This document shows positions 31,821-41,154 of a DNA stretch of 49,673 nt, piece after piece. A program made the translations under genes and the position numbers. Each line of letters opens with the position of its first letter. Position 1 is the first letter of the stretch. Source of the DNA: an uncultured Clostridia bacterium (GTDB taxonomy: Bacteria > Bacillota > Clostridia > Oscillospirales > Acutalibacteraceae); contig CALGRR010000080.1 in NCBI GenBank assembly GCA_937880805.1, positions 1 to 49,673 of the forward strand, written 5' to 3'. The notes under the pieces were generated by a model. It saw only the letters and a program-made list of their open reading frames with translations. It was not told where the DNA came from and ran no database searches.

Positions 31821-34214
31821 TCATTTCAGAGTAACAATCGTTACGCCGTCTTCGCCCTCGCCGTAAAGACCGAGTCTGCTCGTTTTTACATAGGGAGATG
31901 CTTTAAGATACCTTGTTACCGCCGTGCGAAGGGCACCCGTGCCCTTGCCGTGAACAATGGTAAACTCATTAAGACCCGTGCGAAGCCCCTGGTCAATAAA
32001 TCTGTCAAGCTCAATGAGGCAGTCATCAACAGTCATTCCTCTTAAATCAAGCCTTGTTGAAGCAGCAAGATTAAGTCTGCTCTCGCCCTGCATTTTAACG
32101 GTTGATTTGGGTGCCTGCTTCTTGGGCTGTTTTTCGCAAAGACGCAGATTTGCAAGCCTGACTCTTGTTTTGATTGAGCCTGCCTGCACCTCAACATTGC
32201 CGTTTTTATCGGCAGGAGAAATAACTATAGCAGTTTTTCCTATATCCCTGATAATTACATTATCGCCCTTGACAAGGGGTCTGGGAAGAACATAATTCTC
32301 ATCATCGTCATCAATGCCTATAATCGGGTCTGCTGCAGAATCTATTGCCTCAACGCCTTTTTTAACAAGTGCCTTTGCACGCCTTGCAAGCTCTGCGGCA
32401 TCCTTTGCCTTCTGCTGCTCTTTCTTCAGCTTTTCAAGCTCCTGCAAAAGAGAATAAGCCTCACGCTTTGCCTGCTCAACAACACGGAGTGCCTGCGAGC
32501 GTGCTTTTTCCATCTCCTGCTCACGAAGCTTTGCAACCTCCGCTTTCAGCTTTTCGGCTTCTGCCTTTTCTCTGTCTGCTTTTTCGGCAAGAGAGCGAGC
32601 TCTGTCATATTCGCTTTCCATTTTTATTCTTGTTTCTTCAAGGCGGTCAACAACATTTTCAAATTCCTTGTTTTCTGCGGAAACAAGCTCCTGTGCTCTT
32701 TCGATAACCGCCATATCAAGCCCCAGCTTTTCGCTTATTGCGAGTGCGTTTGATTTGCCGGGCACGCCTATAAGCAATCTGTAGGTGGGTCGGAGGGTTG
32801 AAACATCAAATTCGCAGCATCCGTTTTCAACTCTCGGGGTTTCAAGTGCATAGGCTTTAAGCTCCGCATAGTGGGTTGTTGCGGCAATTTTTGCCCCTTT
32901 GAAGTGAAGAGCTTCGAGCACCGCCATTGCAAGTGCCGCACCCTCAACGGGGTCTGTGCCCGCACCGAGCTCATCTATGAGCACAAGGCTTCCCTCGCCC
33001 GCAGTTTCCATTATATTAATAATGTTTGTCATATGGGCAGAGAAGGTTGAAAGCGACTGCTCGATTGACTGCTCATCGCCTATATCGGAAAGAATTTCGG
33101 TAAACACCGAAATCTCACTTCTGTCGCCCGCAGGAATCATAAGACCGCACATTGCCATCATTGAAAGCAAGCCGAGCGTTTTTATTGAAACGGTTTTACC
33201 TCCCGTATTCGGGCCCGTAATAACAAGGGTATCAAAATCCTTGCCGAGCATAATATCAACGGGCACAACCTTTTTGGGGTCAATAAGCGGATGCCTTGCC
33301 GCACGCAGATTGATTATACCCTTATCGTTAAGCACAGGAGGGCAGCCCTTTATTCTGTAGGCATACTGTGCTTTTGCAAAAATCAGGTTAAGCTCAAGTG
33401 CACATTCATAGCTGTTTTTAATGCTGTCGGCAAATTCGCCCGCAGAAACAGAAAGCTCATAAAGAATTTTTTCAATCTCTTCTCTTTCTTTTGTCTGCAG
33501 AACTCTTATTTCGTTATTAGCCTCAACAACCGCCATCGGCTCAACGAAAACCGTTGCACCGCTTGACGAGGTATCGTGAACAAGGCCTGCAATTTCACTT
33601 CTGTATTCACTCTTTACGGGCACAACATATCTGCCGTTTCGCTGGGTAATGATGTTTTCCTGCAAATACTTTGAATGTGCCTGCGAACGGGTGAATTTTT
33701 CAAGCTGCTCTCTTACCTTTGCCTCCTGAAAACGGATTTTGCGTCTTATATCGGCAAGAGCAGGCGATGCGTTATCCGAGATTTCATCCTCACTGATAAT
33801 TGCACTGAAAATTGCGGTTTCAAGATATTTATTGGGAGTGAGTGCGTTAAAAATCGGGTCAAGCACACATTGCACTCCCGCATTGGATGCTCTCCATTGA
33901 GAAAGTGTGCGTATAACTCGCAGAACTCCTGCTATATCAAGCAGCTCCTTTGTGTTGAGCACGCTGCCCGCATTAGCTCTGCTGAGTGCGTTATTAACAT
34001 TTTTCAGCCCGCCGAAGGAAGGGCCGCCGAAGCGTGCAAGCAGCATATGTGCATCTGCTGTTTGTGCAAGCAACGCCCTTGCCATATCAAGGTTTGTTTC
34101 GGGCTTCAGGTGAAGTGCCTCATATCGGGCATCCTCACAGCTTGTAAACTCCGCAAGACGCTCAAGAACCTTATCAAACTCAAGAGCCTTTGCGTGTTTT
34201 TCAAAGAATTTCAT
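31821..34214 (-). CDS. mutS2: Endonuclease MutS2 / ribosome collision factor
   Basis: A 797-residue MutS2. Residues 1-310 are the core/lever domains. The ATPase follows: Walker A VITGPNTGGKTVSIKTLGLL, STFSAHMTNI, Walker B LVLIDELGAGTDPVEGAALA and TTHYAELKAYA. A long coiled coil with many Glu/Lys/Ala comes next, then a KOW-like segment (LVKGDNVIIRDIGKTAIV). The C-terminal Smr nuclease domain has LDLRGMTVDDCLIELDRFI and FTIVHGKGTGALR. MutS2 suppresses recombination and in Firmicutes splits collided ribosomes. It stands at the end of the proBA-side minus strand genes. Confidence 0.97.
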   Translation of the reverse strand: MKFFEKHAKALEFDKVLERLAEFTSCEDARYEALHLKPETNLDMARALLAQTADAHMLLARFGGPSFGGLKNVNNALSRANAGSVLNTKELLDIAGVLRVIRTLSQWRASNAGVQCVLDPIFNALTPNKYLETAIFSAIISEDEISDNASPALADIRRKIRFQEAKVREQLEKFTRSQAHSKYLQENIITQRNGRYVVPVKSEYRSEIAGLVHDTSSSGATVFVEPMAVVEANNEIRVLQTKEREEIEKILYELSVSAGEFADSIKNSYECALELNLIFAKAQYAYRIKGCPPVLNDKGIINLRAARHPLIDPKKVVPVDIMLGKDFDTLVITGPNTGGKTVSIKTLGLLSMMAMCGLMIPAGDRSEISVFTEILSDIGDEQSIEQSLSTFSAHMTNIINIMETAGEGSLVLIDELGAGTDPVEGAALAMAVLEALHFKGAKIAATTHYAELKAYALETPRVENGCCEFDVSTLRPTYRLLIGVPGKSNALAISEKLGLDMAVIERAQELVSAENKEFENVVDRLEETRIKMESEYDRARSLAEKADREKAEAEKLKAEVAKLREQEMEKARSQALRVVEQAKREAYSLLQELEKLKKEQQKAKDAAELARRAKALVKKGVEAIDSAADPIIGIDDDDENYVLPRPLVKGDNVIIRDIGKTAIVISPADKNGNVEVQAGSIKTRVRLANLRLCEKQPKKQAPKSTVKMQGESRLNLAASTRLDLRGMTVDDCLIELDRFIDQGLRTGLNEFTIVHGKGTGALRTAVTRYLKASPYVKTSRLGLYGEGEDGVTIVTLK

Positions 34215-34233
34215 CTTTAATCATCCTAAAAAA

Positions 34234-35073
34234 CTATTCATCGGTTTCTTCTTCCGATGTTTCTTCTGTTACAACCTCGCCGTTTTCATCGGTCAGAGGT
34301 TCAGTTGTTTCTGTTTCGCTGACAGCCTCCGTTACGGGCACAGTTGTTGTTTCTTCAGTTTCGGGCGGTCTTGAGGGCTCGGTTTTCTGAACCGCAATTT
34401 CCTGACCGTCGGCAGCCTGAATTGAAGAAATATACATTCCGCCGCTTCTTTCACGAAGGGTTATTTTCATATATTTATCTGCCTCGGGTGCGGTATATTC
34501 ACCGTCTTCAAGCTGAACCCACGCCTTATTGCCGATATATCCTACGGTTAAAATGCGTGAGCTGCCCTGCTTTTCTATTTCATAAACCTTCGGTGTATAG
34601 GCGGATTCAATACCCGTAACCGGCAGAATATAGCTCTGCAAAGCGGCATCATAAGTAATATCATAACCGCTCATATCGATTGATGAATGCATTGAAGCAA
34701 GGTTTATTTCGTTACCGAAAAGGCTTTCAAAATGTTTTTCAATATCTGCCTGGGGCACAACAATGCCGAAAGTTTCACCCTCTGAATATGAATATTGCTC
34801 CGTTCCCTCATCGCTCATAAGAAGTGCCCAGACGGCACTGTTTACAAGCTGGGAAACATCCGCCTGATTAAGGTCATCAAACGGGTCAGGGTCAAACATA
34901 ACAACGGGAGTAAGGAACTTTTCATATTCTTTTTTCTGCTTGGTGTTATCCGTTAAATCCTTAACGGTATCCGAAATAAAACCGATAACCGTTATCGCTC
35001 CGATTACCGCAAGAATGATTGCAATAACGCCCACAAAAAAAGACAGCTTGTTTTTCTTTTTTGCGTTTTCCAA
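34234..35073 (-). CDS. Membrane-anchored exported protein of unknown function
   Basis: A 279-residue protein with a Lys-rich N-terminus and one membrane segment (LSFFVGVIAIILAVIGAITVIGF). An extracytoplasmic domain (about residues 45-225) follows, and the C-terminal 55 residues are almost all Thr, Glu, Pro and Val. The Thr/Glu tail is typical of cell-wall-spanning or glycosylated regions. No known domain was recognised; motifs such as FGIVVPQADIEKHFESLFG and YDITYDAALQSYILPV could be used for searching. It lies between proA and mutS2, 13 bases after proA on the same strand. Confidence 0.8.
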   Translation of the reverse strand: MENAKKKNKLSFFVGVIAIILAVIGAITVIGFISDTVKDLTDNTKQKKEYEKFLTPVVMFDPDPFDDLNQADVSQLVNSAVWALLMSDEGTEQYSYSEGETFGIVVPQADIEKHFESLFGNEINLASMHSSIDMSGYDITYDAALQSYILPVTGIESAYTPKVYEIEKQGSSRILTVGYIGNKAWVQLEDGEYTAPEADKYMKITLRERSGGMYISSIQAADGQEIAVQKTEPSRPPETEETTTVPVTEAVSETETTEPLTDENGEVVTEETSEEETDE

Positions 35074-35086
35074 ATCCGCAGCCTCC

Positions 35087-36331
35087 TTATCTTATCTGTC
35101 CGTTGCCGCTGATAACATATTTTTCGCTCACCATATGGTTAACGCCGAGAGGGCCTCTTGCGTGAAGCTTCTGGGTTGAAATGCCTATTTCCGCACCGAA
35201 GCCGAATTCGCCGCCGTCGGTAAATCTTGTTGAGGCATTGACATAAACCGCCGCCGCATCAACCTGAGCTTTGAATTTTTCGCTTGCATTATAGCTGTTT
35301 GTGATTATCGCTTCGCTGTGACCCGTGCCGTATTTTGCAATGTGCTCAATGGCTTCATCAATATCCGAAACGATTTTCACGCTGATTTTATAATCAAGAT
35401 ATTCGGTTGCCCAATCTTCTTCGCTTGCGGGAACGGCATAGGGAAGAATTTCGCAGACCGCCTCATCACCTCTGATTTCAACGCCCTTTTCCTTTAATCT
35501 GTCACCGATTGAAAGAAGAGAAATTTCTGCAACATCCTTATGGATAAGCAGGCTTTCGCAGGCATTGCAAACCGAAACTCTTGATGTTTTCGCATTAACC
35601 GCAACCTTTGCCGCCATTTCAAGGTCGGCATCCTTATCAATATAAACGTGGCAGTTGCCGACACCTGTTTCAATTACGGGAACGGTTGCATTTTCAACAA
35701 CCGAACGGATAAGACCCGCACCGCCTCTGGGAATAAGCAAATCAACATAGCCGTTGAGCCTCATAAGCTCTGTTGCCGCCTGCCTTGAAATATTTTCAAT
35801 AAGAATAATGCAATCCTCGGGCAAGCCGCTTTCGGCAAGTGCTTCACGCATAACACGGGCAATAGCCATATTTGAATTTATTGCTTCCTTGCCGCCTTTG
35901 AGAATAACTGAATTGCCCGCCTTGAGGCAGATTGCCGCAGCATCTGCGGTAACATTGGGTCTTGCCTCAAAAATAACGGCAATAACGCCGATAGGCACGG
36001 CAACCTTTTCAATTTTAAGCCCGTTGGGTCTTGTTTCGCCCCAGAGCACTCTGCCAACGGGATTTTCGCTTGCGGCAACCTGCTCAAGACCCTTTGCCAT
36101 TGAAGAAATTCTGTCGGAAGTGAGAGTCAGTCTGTCAATAAGAGCCTCTGAAAGACCCGAATCCCTGCCTGCTCTGATGTCCTTTGCATTTTCTTCAAGA
36201 ATGAATTTTTCGTTTTTAACAAGAGCGTTTGCAACGGCATTGAGTGCCTTGTCTATTGCCGCCGCACCCGCAGAAGCAAGAATTCTCTGTGCCGCCTTTG
36301 AACGCTCACCGATTTTTATCATATCGCTCAT
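35087..36331 (-). CDS. proA: Glutamate-5-semialdehyde dehydrogenase
   Basis: The second enzyme of proline synthesis, reducing gamma-glutamyl phosphate to the semialdehyde. ATG 36331 (MSDMIKIG) with GAGGTG upstream gives 414 residues. Motifs: VAVPIGVIAVIFEARPNVTADA in adjoining blocks, LKGGKEAINSN, IPRGGAGLIR, and the catalytic Cys in VSVCNACESLLIH. TRFTDGGEFGFGAEIGIST lies near the end. It overlaps the proB control region: the proB stop is only 6 bases from this start. Confidence 0.97.
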   Translation of the reverse strand: MSDMIKIGERSKAAQRILASAGAAAIDKALNAVANALVKNEKFILEENAKDIRAGRDSGLSEALIDRLTLTSDRISSMAKGLEQVAASENPVGRVLWGETRPNGLKIEKVAVPIGVIAVIFEARPNVTADAAAICLKAGNSVILKGGKEAINSNMAIARVMREALAESGLPEDCIILIENISRQAATELMRLNGYVDLLIPRGGAGLIRSVVENATVPVIETGVGNCHVYIDKDADLEMAAKVAVNAKTSRVSVCNACESLLIHKDVAEISLLSIGDRLKEKGVEIRGDEAVCEILPYAVPASEEDWATEYLDYKISVKIVSDIDEAIEHIAKYGTGHSEAIITNSYNASEKFKAQVDAAAVYVNASTRFTDGGEFGFGAEIGISTQKLHARGPLGVNHMVSEKYVISGNGQIR

Positions 36332-36336
36332 TTTTA

Positions 36337-37125
36337 TCACCTCTGTGCTCTGAAAAGAGTTCCCGTCTGTCTGCCGTCAAGCAGCTTATAAAGCTCCTCG
36401 GGGTCGGAGCCGTTCATAACAACGGTATCAATGCCCGCCTCGGTTGCAATCTGTGCCGCGTGAAGCTTCGTTATCATTCCGCCCGTGCCTCTGCTTGTTC
36501 CGCTTCCGCCCGCAAGAGCAAGAATTTCGTCATCAATTTTATCAACATTATGAATAAGAACGGCATTTTCATCCTCTCTGGGATTTGCACTGAAAAGGCC
36601 GTCAATATCTGTAAGAATAACAAGCAAATCCGCATCAACGATTTTTGCAACGTGAGCTGAAAGACTGTCGTTATCGCCGAAAACGATTTCTTCAACGGCA
36701 ACGCTGTCATTCTCGTTAACAACGGGAATTGCACCGTATTCAAACAGCTTCATAAAGCTGTTGTGAAGATTTGTGTGCCTTTCATCATTTTCAAAGTCGC
36801 TCCTTGTAACGAGAAGCTGACCGATTATGTTGCCGTATTCGCTGAAAAATTTATCATAAAGGAACATAAGCTCGCATTGACCCACGGTTGCCGCCGCCTG
36901 CCTACCCGGGGTATCCTTGGGTCTTTCTTTAAGACCGAGCTTGCCAACGCCCACTCCGATTGCACCCGAGGTTACAAGCACAACCTCTTTTCCGCCGTTT
37001 TTAAGGTCGCTCAAAACCTGTGCGAGCTTTGACATTCTGCGGATGTTTATTTTGCCCGTATCATAGGTAAGAGTTGATGTGCCAACCTTAACGACAATGC
37101 GGTTTGCTTCTTTTCTGTTAACCAT
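36337..37125 (-). CDS. proB: Glutamate 5-kinase
   Basis: The first, feedback-regulated enzyme of proline synthesis. The 262-residue amino-acid kinase fold shows RIVVKVGTSTLT, VTSGAIGVGVGKLGL, IPVVNENDSVAVEEI, FGDNDSLSAHVAKIVDADLL and LTDIDGLFSANPR. GTGGMITKLHAAQIATEAGI contains the G(T/M)GGMxTKxxAA block. The C-terminal PUA domain of the 367-residue E. coli type is absent, as in many Firmicutes. It precedes proA directly. Confidence 0.97.
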   Translation of the reverse strand: MVNRKEANRIVVKVGTSTLTYDTGKINIRRMSKLAQVLSDLKNGGKEVVLVTSGAIGVGVGKLGLKERPKDTPGRQAAATVGQCELMFLYDKFFSEYGNIIGQLLVTRSDFENDERHTNLHNSFMKLFEYGAIPVVNENDSVAVEEIVFGDNDSLSAHVAKIVDADLLVILTDIDGLFSANPREDENAVLIHNVDKIDDEILALAGGSGTSRGTGGMITKLHAAQIATEAGIDTVVMNGSDPEELYKLLDGRQTGTLFRAQR

Positions 37126-37143
37126 TTCAAAAATCTTCTTTCT

Positions 37144-38397
37144 TTATAAGTTCAGATACTCTTTATATTCTTCCTGCGTATGCACTTTACCTACCGCACA
37201 CAGCGAAATGTTTTTCAAATCAAAAATTCTGCCTGAAAGCTCACGCACCTCATCAACCGTTATTGAGCGTATGGATTCAATTCTGCTTTCATCGGGCTCA
37301 ATAAAGCCGTAATTCAAAAGGCTTCTTGCGTTTTTTGAGGCTCTTGCCGTTACGCTCTCGCCGCCCATAACAAAGCTTGAAACAATATGCTCTCTTGTTA
37401 CGGCAGCCTCTCTTTCGGTTATATCCGAAGGAAAAGCTTCAAGAATTTTAAGCGTTTCCCTTATAGCCTTTTTCTCGGATTTGCGGCTAAGACCCATATC
37501 AATAAGCATAAGCCCCGTTTTTGGGTGGCAGGCATTGGTGCTGTCTACCGAATAAACAAGACCCAGCTTTTCTCTTAAATTCTGAAAAAGCCTTGAAGAT
37601 GAGCTGCCCGCAAGAATTGACGAAACATAATCCGCAATTCTGCATTCTCTCTTGTTTTCAAGAGTAACGCCGTTGAAGCCGAGAATAAGCTGATTTTGAG
37701 AAAAATCCTTTTCAACCGTTACAATCTGCGGCTGATAAACTGCGGTTGGGAAAACAACGGTGTTACCCGTGTTCTCCATTTTTCCGAAGTAGCCTTCGCA
37801 TATCTGAAGAACGCTTTCTTCATCGAAATTGCCGCTTACGGTAACAATCATTCTTTCGGGCACATAGAATTCTTTCATATGTGCCTGAAGCTTTTCGCGG
37901 GTCATTGCTTCAATATTTTCAACCGTGCCGAGAATATTGTTTGCAAGCGGACTGCCTTTCCATATGTTCTCGTAATAAGTATCAAGGCAAACATCCTCGG
38001 GGCTGTCCTTATACATTGCGATTTCTTCCTTGATAACGCCTTTTTCAAGCTCAACATCCTCGGAGGAAAGCTTTGAATTCATAATCATATCGCAAATAAT
38101 ATCCATTGCCTTTGGCAGATGCTCTGTGAGAGTGTGTGCATAGAAATAGGTGAGCGAAGAGGTTGTGTAGGCATTCATTCTGCCGCCTATTTCATCCATT
38201 TCAACCGCAAGCTCAAGTGCCGTTCGCTTTTGCGTGCCCCTGAAAAGCATATGCTCTATAAAATGAGATGTGCCCGCCGTTTCGGGTGTTTCATAGCCCG
38301 AACCGCTTGCAACCATAACACCGAAAGCACAGGTTCTTAGATTTTCAATTTTATCCAGAACGATGCGAAGACCGTTGACGAGTGTCAGAGTTTTCAT
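37144..38397 (-). CDS. M16-family zinc peptidase (processing-peptidase type)
   Basis: A 417-residue pitrilysin-family peptidase from ATG 38397. The inverted zinc motif HFIEH is at residues 45-49 (TAGTSHFIEHMLFRGT), with the downstream Glu in ELEKGVIKEEIAMY. The C-terminal half has the inactive partner-like domain with a R/Y block (SSRLFQNLREKLGLVYSV). In Firmicutes such genes (YmxG-like) are often near housekeeping operons. The longer N-terminus back to 38421 lacks a ribosome site. It follows the FHA gene with 4 bases between. Confidence 0.93.
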   Translation of the reverse strand: MKTLTLVNGLRIVLDKIENLRTCAFGVMVASGSGYETPETAGTSHFIEHMLFRGTQKRTALELAVEMDEIGGRMNAYTTSSLTYFYAHTLTEHLPKAMDIICDMIMNSKLSSEDVELEKGVIKEEIAMYKDSPEDVCLDTYYENIWKGSPLANNILGTVENIEAMTREKLQAHMKEFYVPERMIVTVSGNFDEESVLQICEGYFGKMENTGNTVVFPTAVYQPQIVTVEKDFSQNQLILGFNGVTLENKRECRIADYVSSILAGSSSSRLFQNLREKLGLVYSVDSTNACHPKTGLMLIDMGLSRKSEKKAIRETLKILEAFPSDITEREAAVTREHIVSSFVMGGESVTARASKNARSLLNYGFIEPDESRIESIRSITVDEVRELSGRIFDLKNISLCAVGKVHTQEEYKEYLNL

Positions 38398-38401
38398 TAA
38401 A

Positions 38402-38800
38402 CTAATCCTTCTTGTTTTCAAATATAAGATTTATGCTGCCGAGCGTTATTTTATCGCCCGTTTTAAGAAATTCTTTCTTTTCAATCTTTTTGCCGTTAAC
38501 CGCAACACCGCCGCCCGAGCTGACCGCCGTTATATACCAGCCCTTGTTTGAGCAAACAATAACAGCCTGAACTCTTGATACGGTTGGGTAATTCAGAATT
38601 ATATCGCAGTTTTTCTGCCTGCCCACAGAGGTTTCACGGGTTATCAGCTGAAAAGAATCGCCGTTTGCCGTGTTGACAAGCCTTGCTTTGCCCAGAGGCG
38701 GCTGCCTGCGTTTGAAAAGAGCAGAAATGCACAGAATAAGTATTGCCGCCGCAAGAACCGGCAGCATATAATGCGATACCTGCAAAACAAGCTCCAGCAT
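38402..38800 (-). CDS. Membrane-anchored FHA-domain protein
   Basis: An N-terminal membrane helix (MLPVLAAAILILCISALF) followed by a cytoplasmic forkhead-associated domain: SVGRQKNCDIILNYPTVSRVQAVI in adjoining blocks and GVAVNGKKI. The G-R and S-R phosphothreonine-binding residues are conserved. ATG 38800 with GGGGGA is preferred over ATG 38812. FHA domains bind phosphothreonine, so a Ser/Thr kinase partner is implied, but none is encoded in this window. Confidence 0.88.
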   Translation of the reverse strand: MLELVLQVSHYMLPVLAAAILILCISALFKRRQPPLGKARLVNTANGDSFQLITRETSVGRQKNCDIILNYPTVSRVQAVIVCSNKGWYITAVSSGGGVAVNGKKIEKKEFLKTGDKITLGSINLIFENKKD

Positions 38801-38888
38801 AATATCCCCCATTTTAATTTATAGATATACATAATATATTTTATAGTCAACCTATTAAAATGTCAACAAAAATATAGTTTAAAATCTA

Positions 38889-38917
38889 TTGAGATTTTAT
38901 CGGTTTAGTGATATACT
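38889..38917 (+). promoter_or_regulatory. Promoter of the yibE-aldolase-kinase operon
   Basis: TTGAGA (38889-38894) and TATACT (38912-38917), spacer 17, giving a leader of about 230 bases before ATG 39154. Confidence 0.7.
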
Positions 38918-38995
38918 GTTTTGTATAAGAGTCAATTTCTGATTCGTAATAAGGGTCTGTGTTTTGAGTGATGAGTGCAGAACGCAGAGTTGCGG

Positions 38996-39130
38996 AAGGG
39001 CTTCGCCCTTACCCATTATATATTCGGTCATAGGCGGAGCCTATCCACAATATGCAACAGCATATTTTATTCGAGCATCAGCGAGAGTTTCATATTGTAA
39101 AACAATATTTCATACACGAATGTGTATTTC
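38996..39130 (+). repeat. Four-hairpin element, copy B, in the yibE leader, with two extra hairpins
   Basis: 39050-39130 holds four units of 19, 23, 20 and 19 bases (39050-39068, 39069-39091, 39092-39111, 39112-39130). Each is a small hairpin followed by TTTC, or TTTT in the first. They match, in the same order and lengths, the reverse complement of 31409-31489 (72/81). Differences fall mainly in loops or improve pairing. Upstream lie AAGGGCTTCGCCCTT and ATAGGCGGAGCCTAT hairpins. It ends 23 bases before the yibE start. No gene lies in 38813-39153. Confidence 0.8.
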
Positions 39131-39153
39131 AATATTTATAACGGAGGTATGCT

Positions 39154-40293
39154 ATGAAAAACAAACGGACAGTTCAGCAGATAGCAACAGTTCTTGTTTC
39201 TGCCCTGCTTGTTTTGGCGGCATATTTCTTTATTGCGGGCGGCAATTCCGTTTTCAAGGGCGAGATGGAAGGCTCGGTTATAAGAGCAAGGGTTCTTCGT
39301 GTTGTTGATGTAAAAAAAGATAATGTCAGCGGCGAAAACGAGTTTGTAACCGTTACCTTCAAAGCGCAGGCACTCAACACCGAGCTGAAAGGAAAAACCC
39401 TTGATGTTATTCAGGAAATTGACAAAGCGTATGCTTTCAGCCCCCGTCAGGTTGAGCAGAACGACAAGGTGCTTGTTGAGGGCTACACACAAGACGGCAT
39501 TCAGCAGTATTATTTCGGAGATTTCATAAGGATAACTCCCCTTTTGTGGCTGCTTGCAATCTTCTGCGTGCTGATAGTTGTTTTCGCAAAAATGCAGGGC
39601 TTAAAAACCGTTATTTCTTTGGGATTTACCTGCCTTGCGGTTTTTCTTGTTCTTATCCCCGCAATACTTAACGGACACAATATTTATCTTTGGTCAATCA
39701 TTGTTTGTATCTATATAACGGTTATGACACTCAGCATAATCAGCGGATATAATCTCAAAGCGCTCTGTGCCGCTATAGGTTGCATAAGCGGCGTTTTCTG
39801 CTCGGGACTGGTTGTTGTTATAACCGATAAATTTCTTAATATGACGGGTCTGCTTGAAGAGGAATCGGTTTATCTTTATCAGCTTTATCCCGATAACCCC
39901 ATAAATCTCAAAGCAATTATTTTTGCAATGATTATAGTGGGTGCCCTCGGTGCGGTTATGGACGTTTCGATGTCTATTTCTTCATCGCTTTATGAGCTGA
40001 AAGAAAAATCCCCCTCAATAAGCTCGGGTGAGCTTATGAAATCAGGCTTCACCATAGGCAGAGATATGATGGGCACAATGGCAAACACCCTTGTGCTTGC
40101 ATATATCGGCAGCTCGCTCACGAGCGTGCTTCTGCTTGCGGCATATAACGCAAGCCTTGAGCAGGTTATCAACAAAGAAATGATTATTGCCGAAATTCTT
40201 CAGGCTCTTGCAGGAAGCCTCGGAATGCTGCTCACTCTTCCGCTTACAAGTGCGGTATGTGCGGCGGTTTATAATAAAAAGGAGGAAAAATAA
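39154..40293 (+). CDS. YibE/F-family membrane protein
   Basis: A 379-residue protein with one N-terminal helix (IATVLVSALLVLAAYFFIAG). An exported beta-rich part (about residues 40-125: VIRARVLRVVDV, VTVTFKAQALNT) and then seven or so membrane helices follow, with the family block IVGALGAVMDVSMSISSSLYEL. YibE/F proteins are thought to be transporters; substrate unknown. ACGGAGG precedes the start. Its stop overlaps the aldolase start (TAATG). The leader carries the four-hairpin element. Confidence 0.92.
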   Translation: MKNKRTVQQIATVLVSALLVLAAYFFIAGGNSVFKGEMEGSVIRARVLRVVDVKKDNVSGENEFVTVTFKAQALNTELKGKTLDVIQEIDKAYAFSPRQVEQNDKVLVEGYTQDGIQQYYFGDFIRITPLLWLLAIFCVLIVVFAKMQGLKTVISLGFTCLAVFLVLIPAILNGHNIYLWSIIVCIYITVMTLSIISGYNLKALCAAIGCISGVFCSGLVVVITDKFLNMTGLLEEESVYLYQLYPDNPINLKAIIFAMIIVGALGAVMDVSMSISSSLYELKEKSPSISSGELMKSGFTIGRDMMGTMANTLVLAYIGSSLTSVLLLAAYNASLEQVINKEMIIAEILQALAGSLGMLLTLPLTSAVCAAVYNKKEEK

Positions 40294-41138
40294 TGCCTCT
40301 TGTTAAAATGAGCACGCTGCTCGCCGATGCCCAAAAGAACGGCTATGCCGTCGGCAGCTTCAGCGTTGCAAATATGGAAATGGTTCTCGGAGTTATCAGG
40401 GCTCTTGAAGAAACAAAAAGCCCCGCAATAATTCAGATAGCAGAGGTAAGACTCAACCATTCTCCGCTTGAGCTGATAGGTCCGCTTATGGTTGCCGCCG
40501 CAAAAAACGCAAATGTTCCCGTTGCGGTGCATTTTGACCACGGAAAAACCAAAGAAAAAATAAAGCAGGCTCTTGACCTCGGCTTCACAAGCGTTATGTT
40601 TGACGGCTCGCATCTTCCGTTTGATGAAAACGCAGCAATGACCGCCGAAATCAAGGCTCTTGCAAATGAATACAATGCCGACTGCGAGGGCGAAATAGGC
40701 TGCGTTGGCGGAAGTGAAGACGGAAGCGAGGATATTGCAATCAACTGCACTTCACCCGTTCAGGCTGCCGAATTCTTTGAAAAAAGCAGGGTTGACGCTC
40801 TTGCCGTTGCCATAGGCAATGCCCACGGTAACTACAAAGAAACCCCGAAGCTGAGATTTGATATTCTTGAAAAAACGGTATCTCTCGTGCCCGTTCCCCT
40901 TGTGCTTCACGGCGGCACGGGAATCTCACCCGAAGATTTCAGAAAGTGCATTTCCCTCGGAATTCATAAAATCAATATTGCAACCGCAACCTTTGACAGC
41001 GTTGAACAAAGCGTTCGTAACGCTTATGAAAACAATGCAATCAAAGGATATTATGACCTGCAGGGTGCAGAGGTTGAAGGTGCATACAATAACGCAATGA
41101 AACATATCGAAATATTCGGCTGTGCCGGAAAAGCCTGA
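40293..41138 (+). CDS. Class II (metal-dependent) ketose-bisphosphate aldolase
   Basis: A 281-residue aldolase of the FbaA/GatY/IolJ family. Zn ligands and active site: VAVHFDHGKTKEKIKQAL (catalytic D and Zn His), DCEGEIGCVGG, VAIGNAHGNY (Zn His), VLHGGTGISPEDF (Zn His), KINIATATF. The next gene encodes an IolC-like kinase, whose product 5-dehydro-2-deoxygluconate 6-phosphate would be the substrate of IolJ. So an IolJ role is plausible, although fructose or tagatose bisphosphate are also possible. Coupled to yibE by 1 base. Confidence 0.92.
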   Translation: MPLVKMSTLLADAQKNGYAVGSFSVANMEMVLGVIRALEETKSPAIIQIAEVRLNHSPLELIGPLMVAAAKNANVPVAVHFDHGKTKEKIKQALDLGFTSVMFDGSHLPFDENAAMTAEIKALANEYNADCEGEIGCVGGSEDGSEDIAINCTSPVQAAEFFEKSRVDALAVAIGNAHGNYKETPKLRFDILEKTVSLVPVPLVLHGGTGISPEDFRKCISLGIHKINIATATFDSVEQSVRNAYENNAIKGYYDLQGAEVEGAYNNAMKHIEIFGCAGKA

Positions 41139-41154
41139 AAGGACGGAAAGAAAA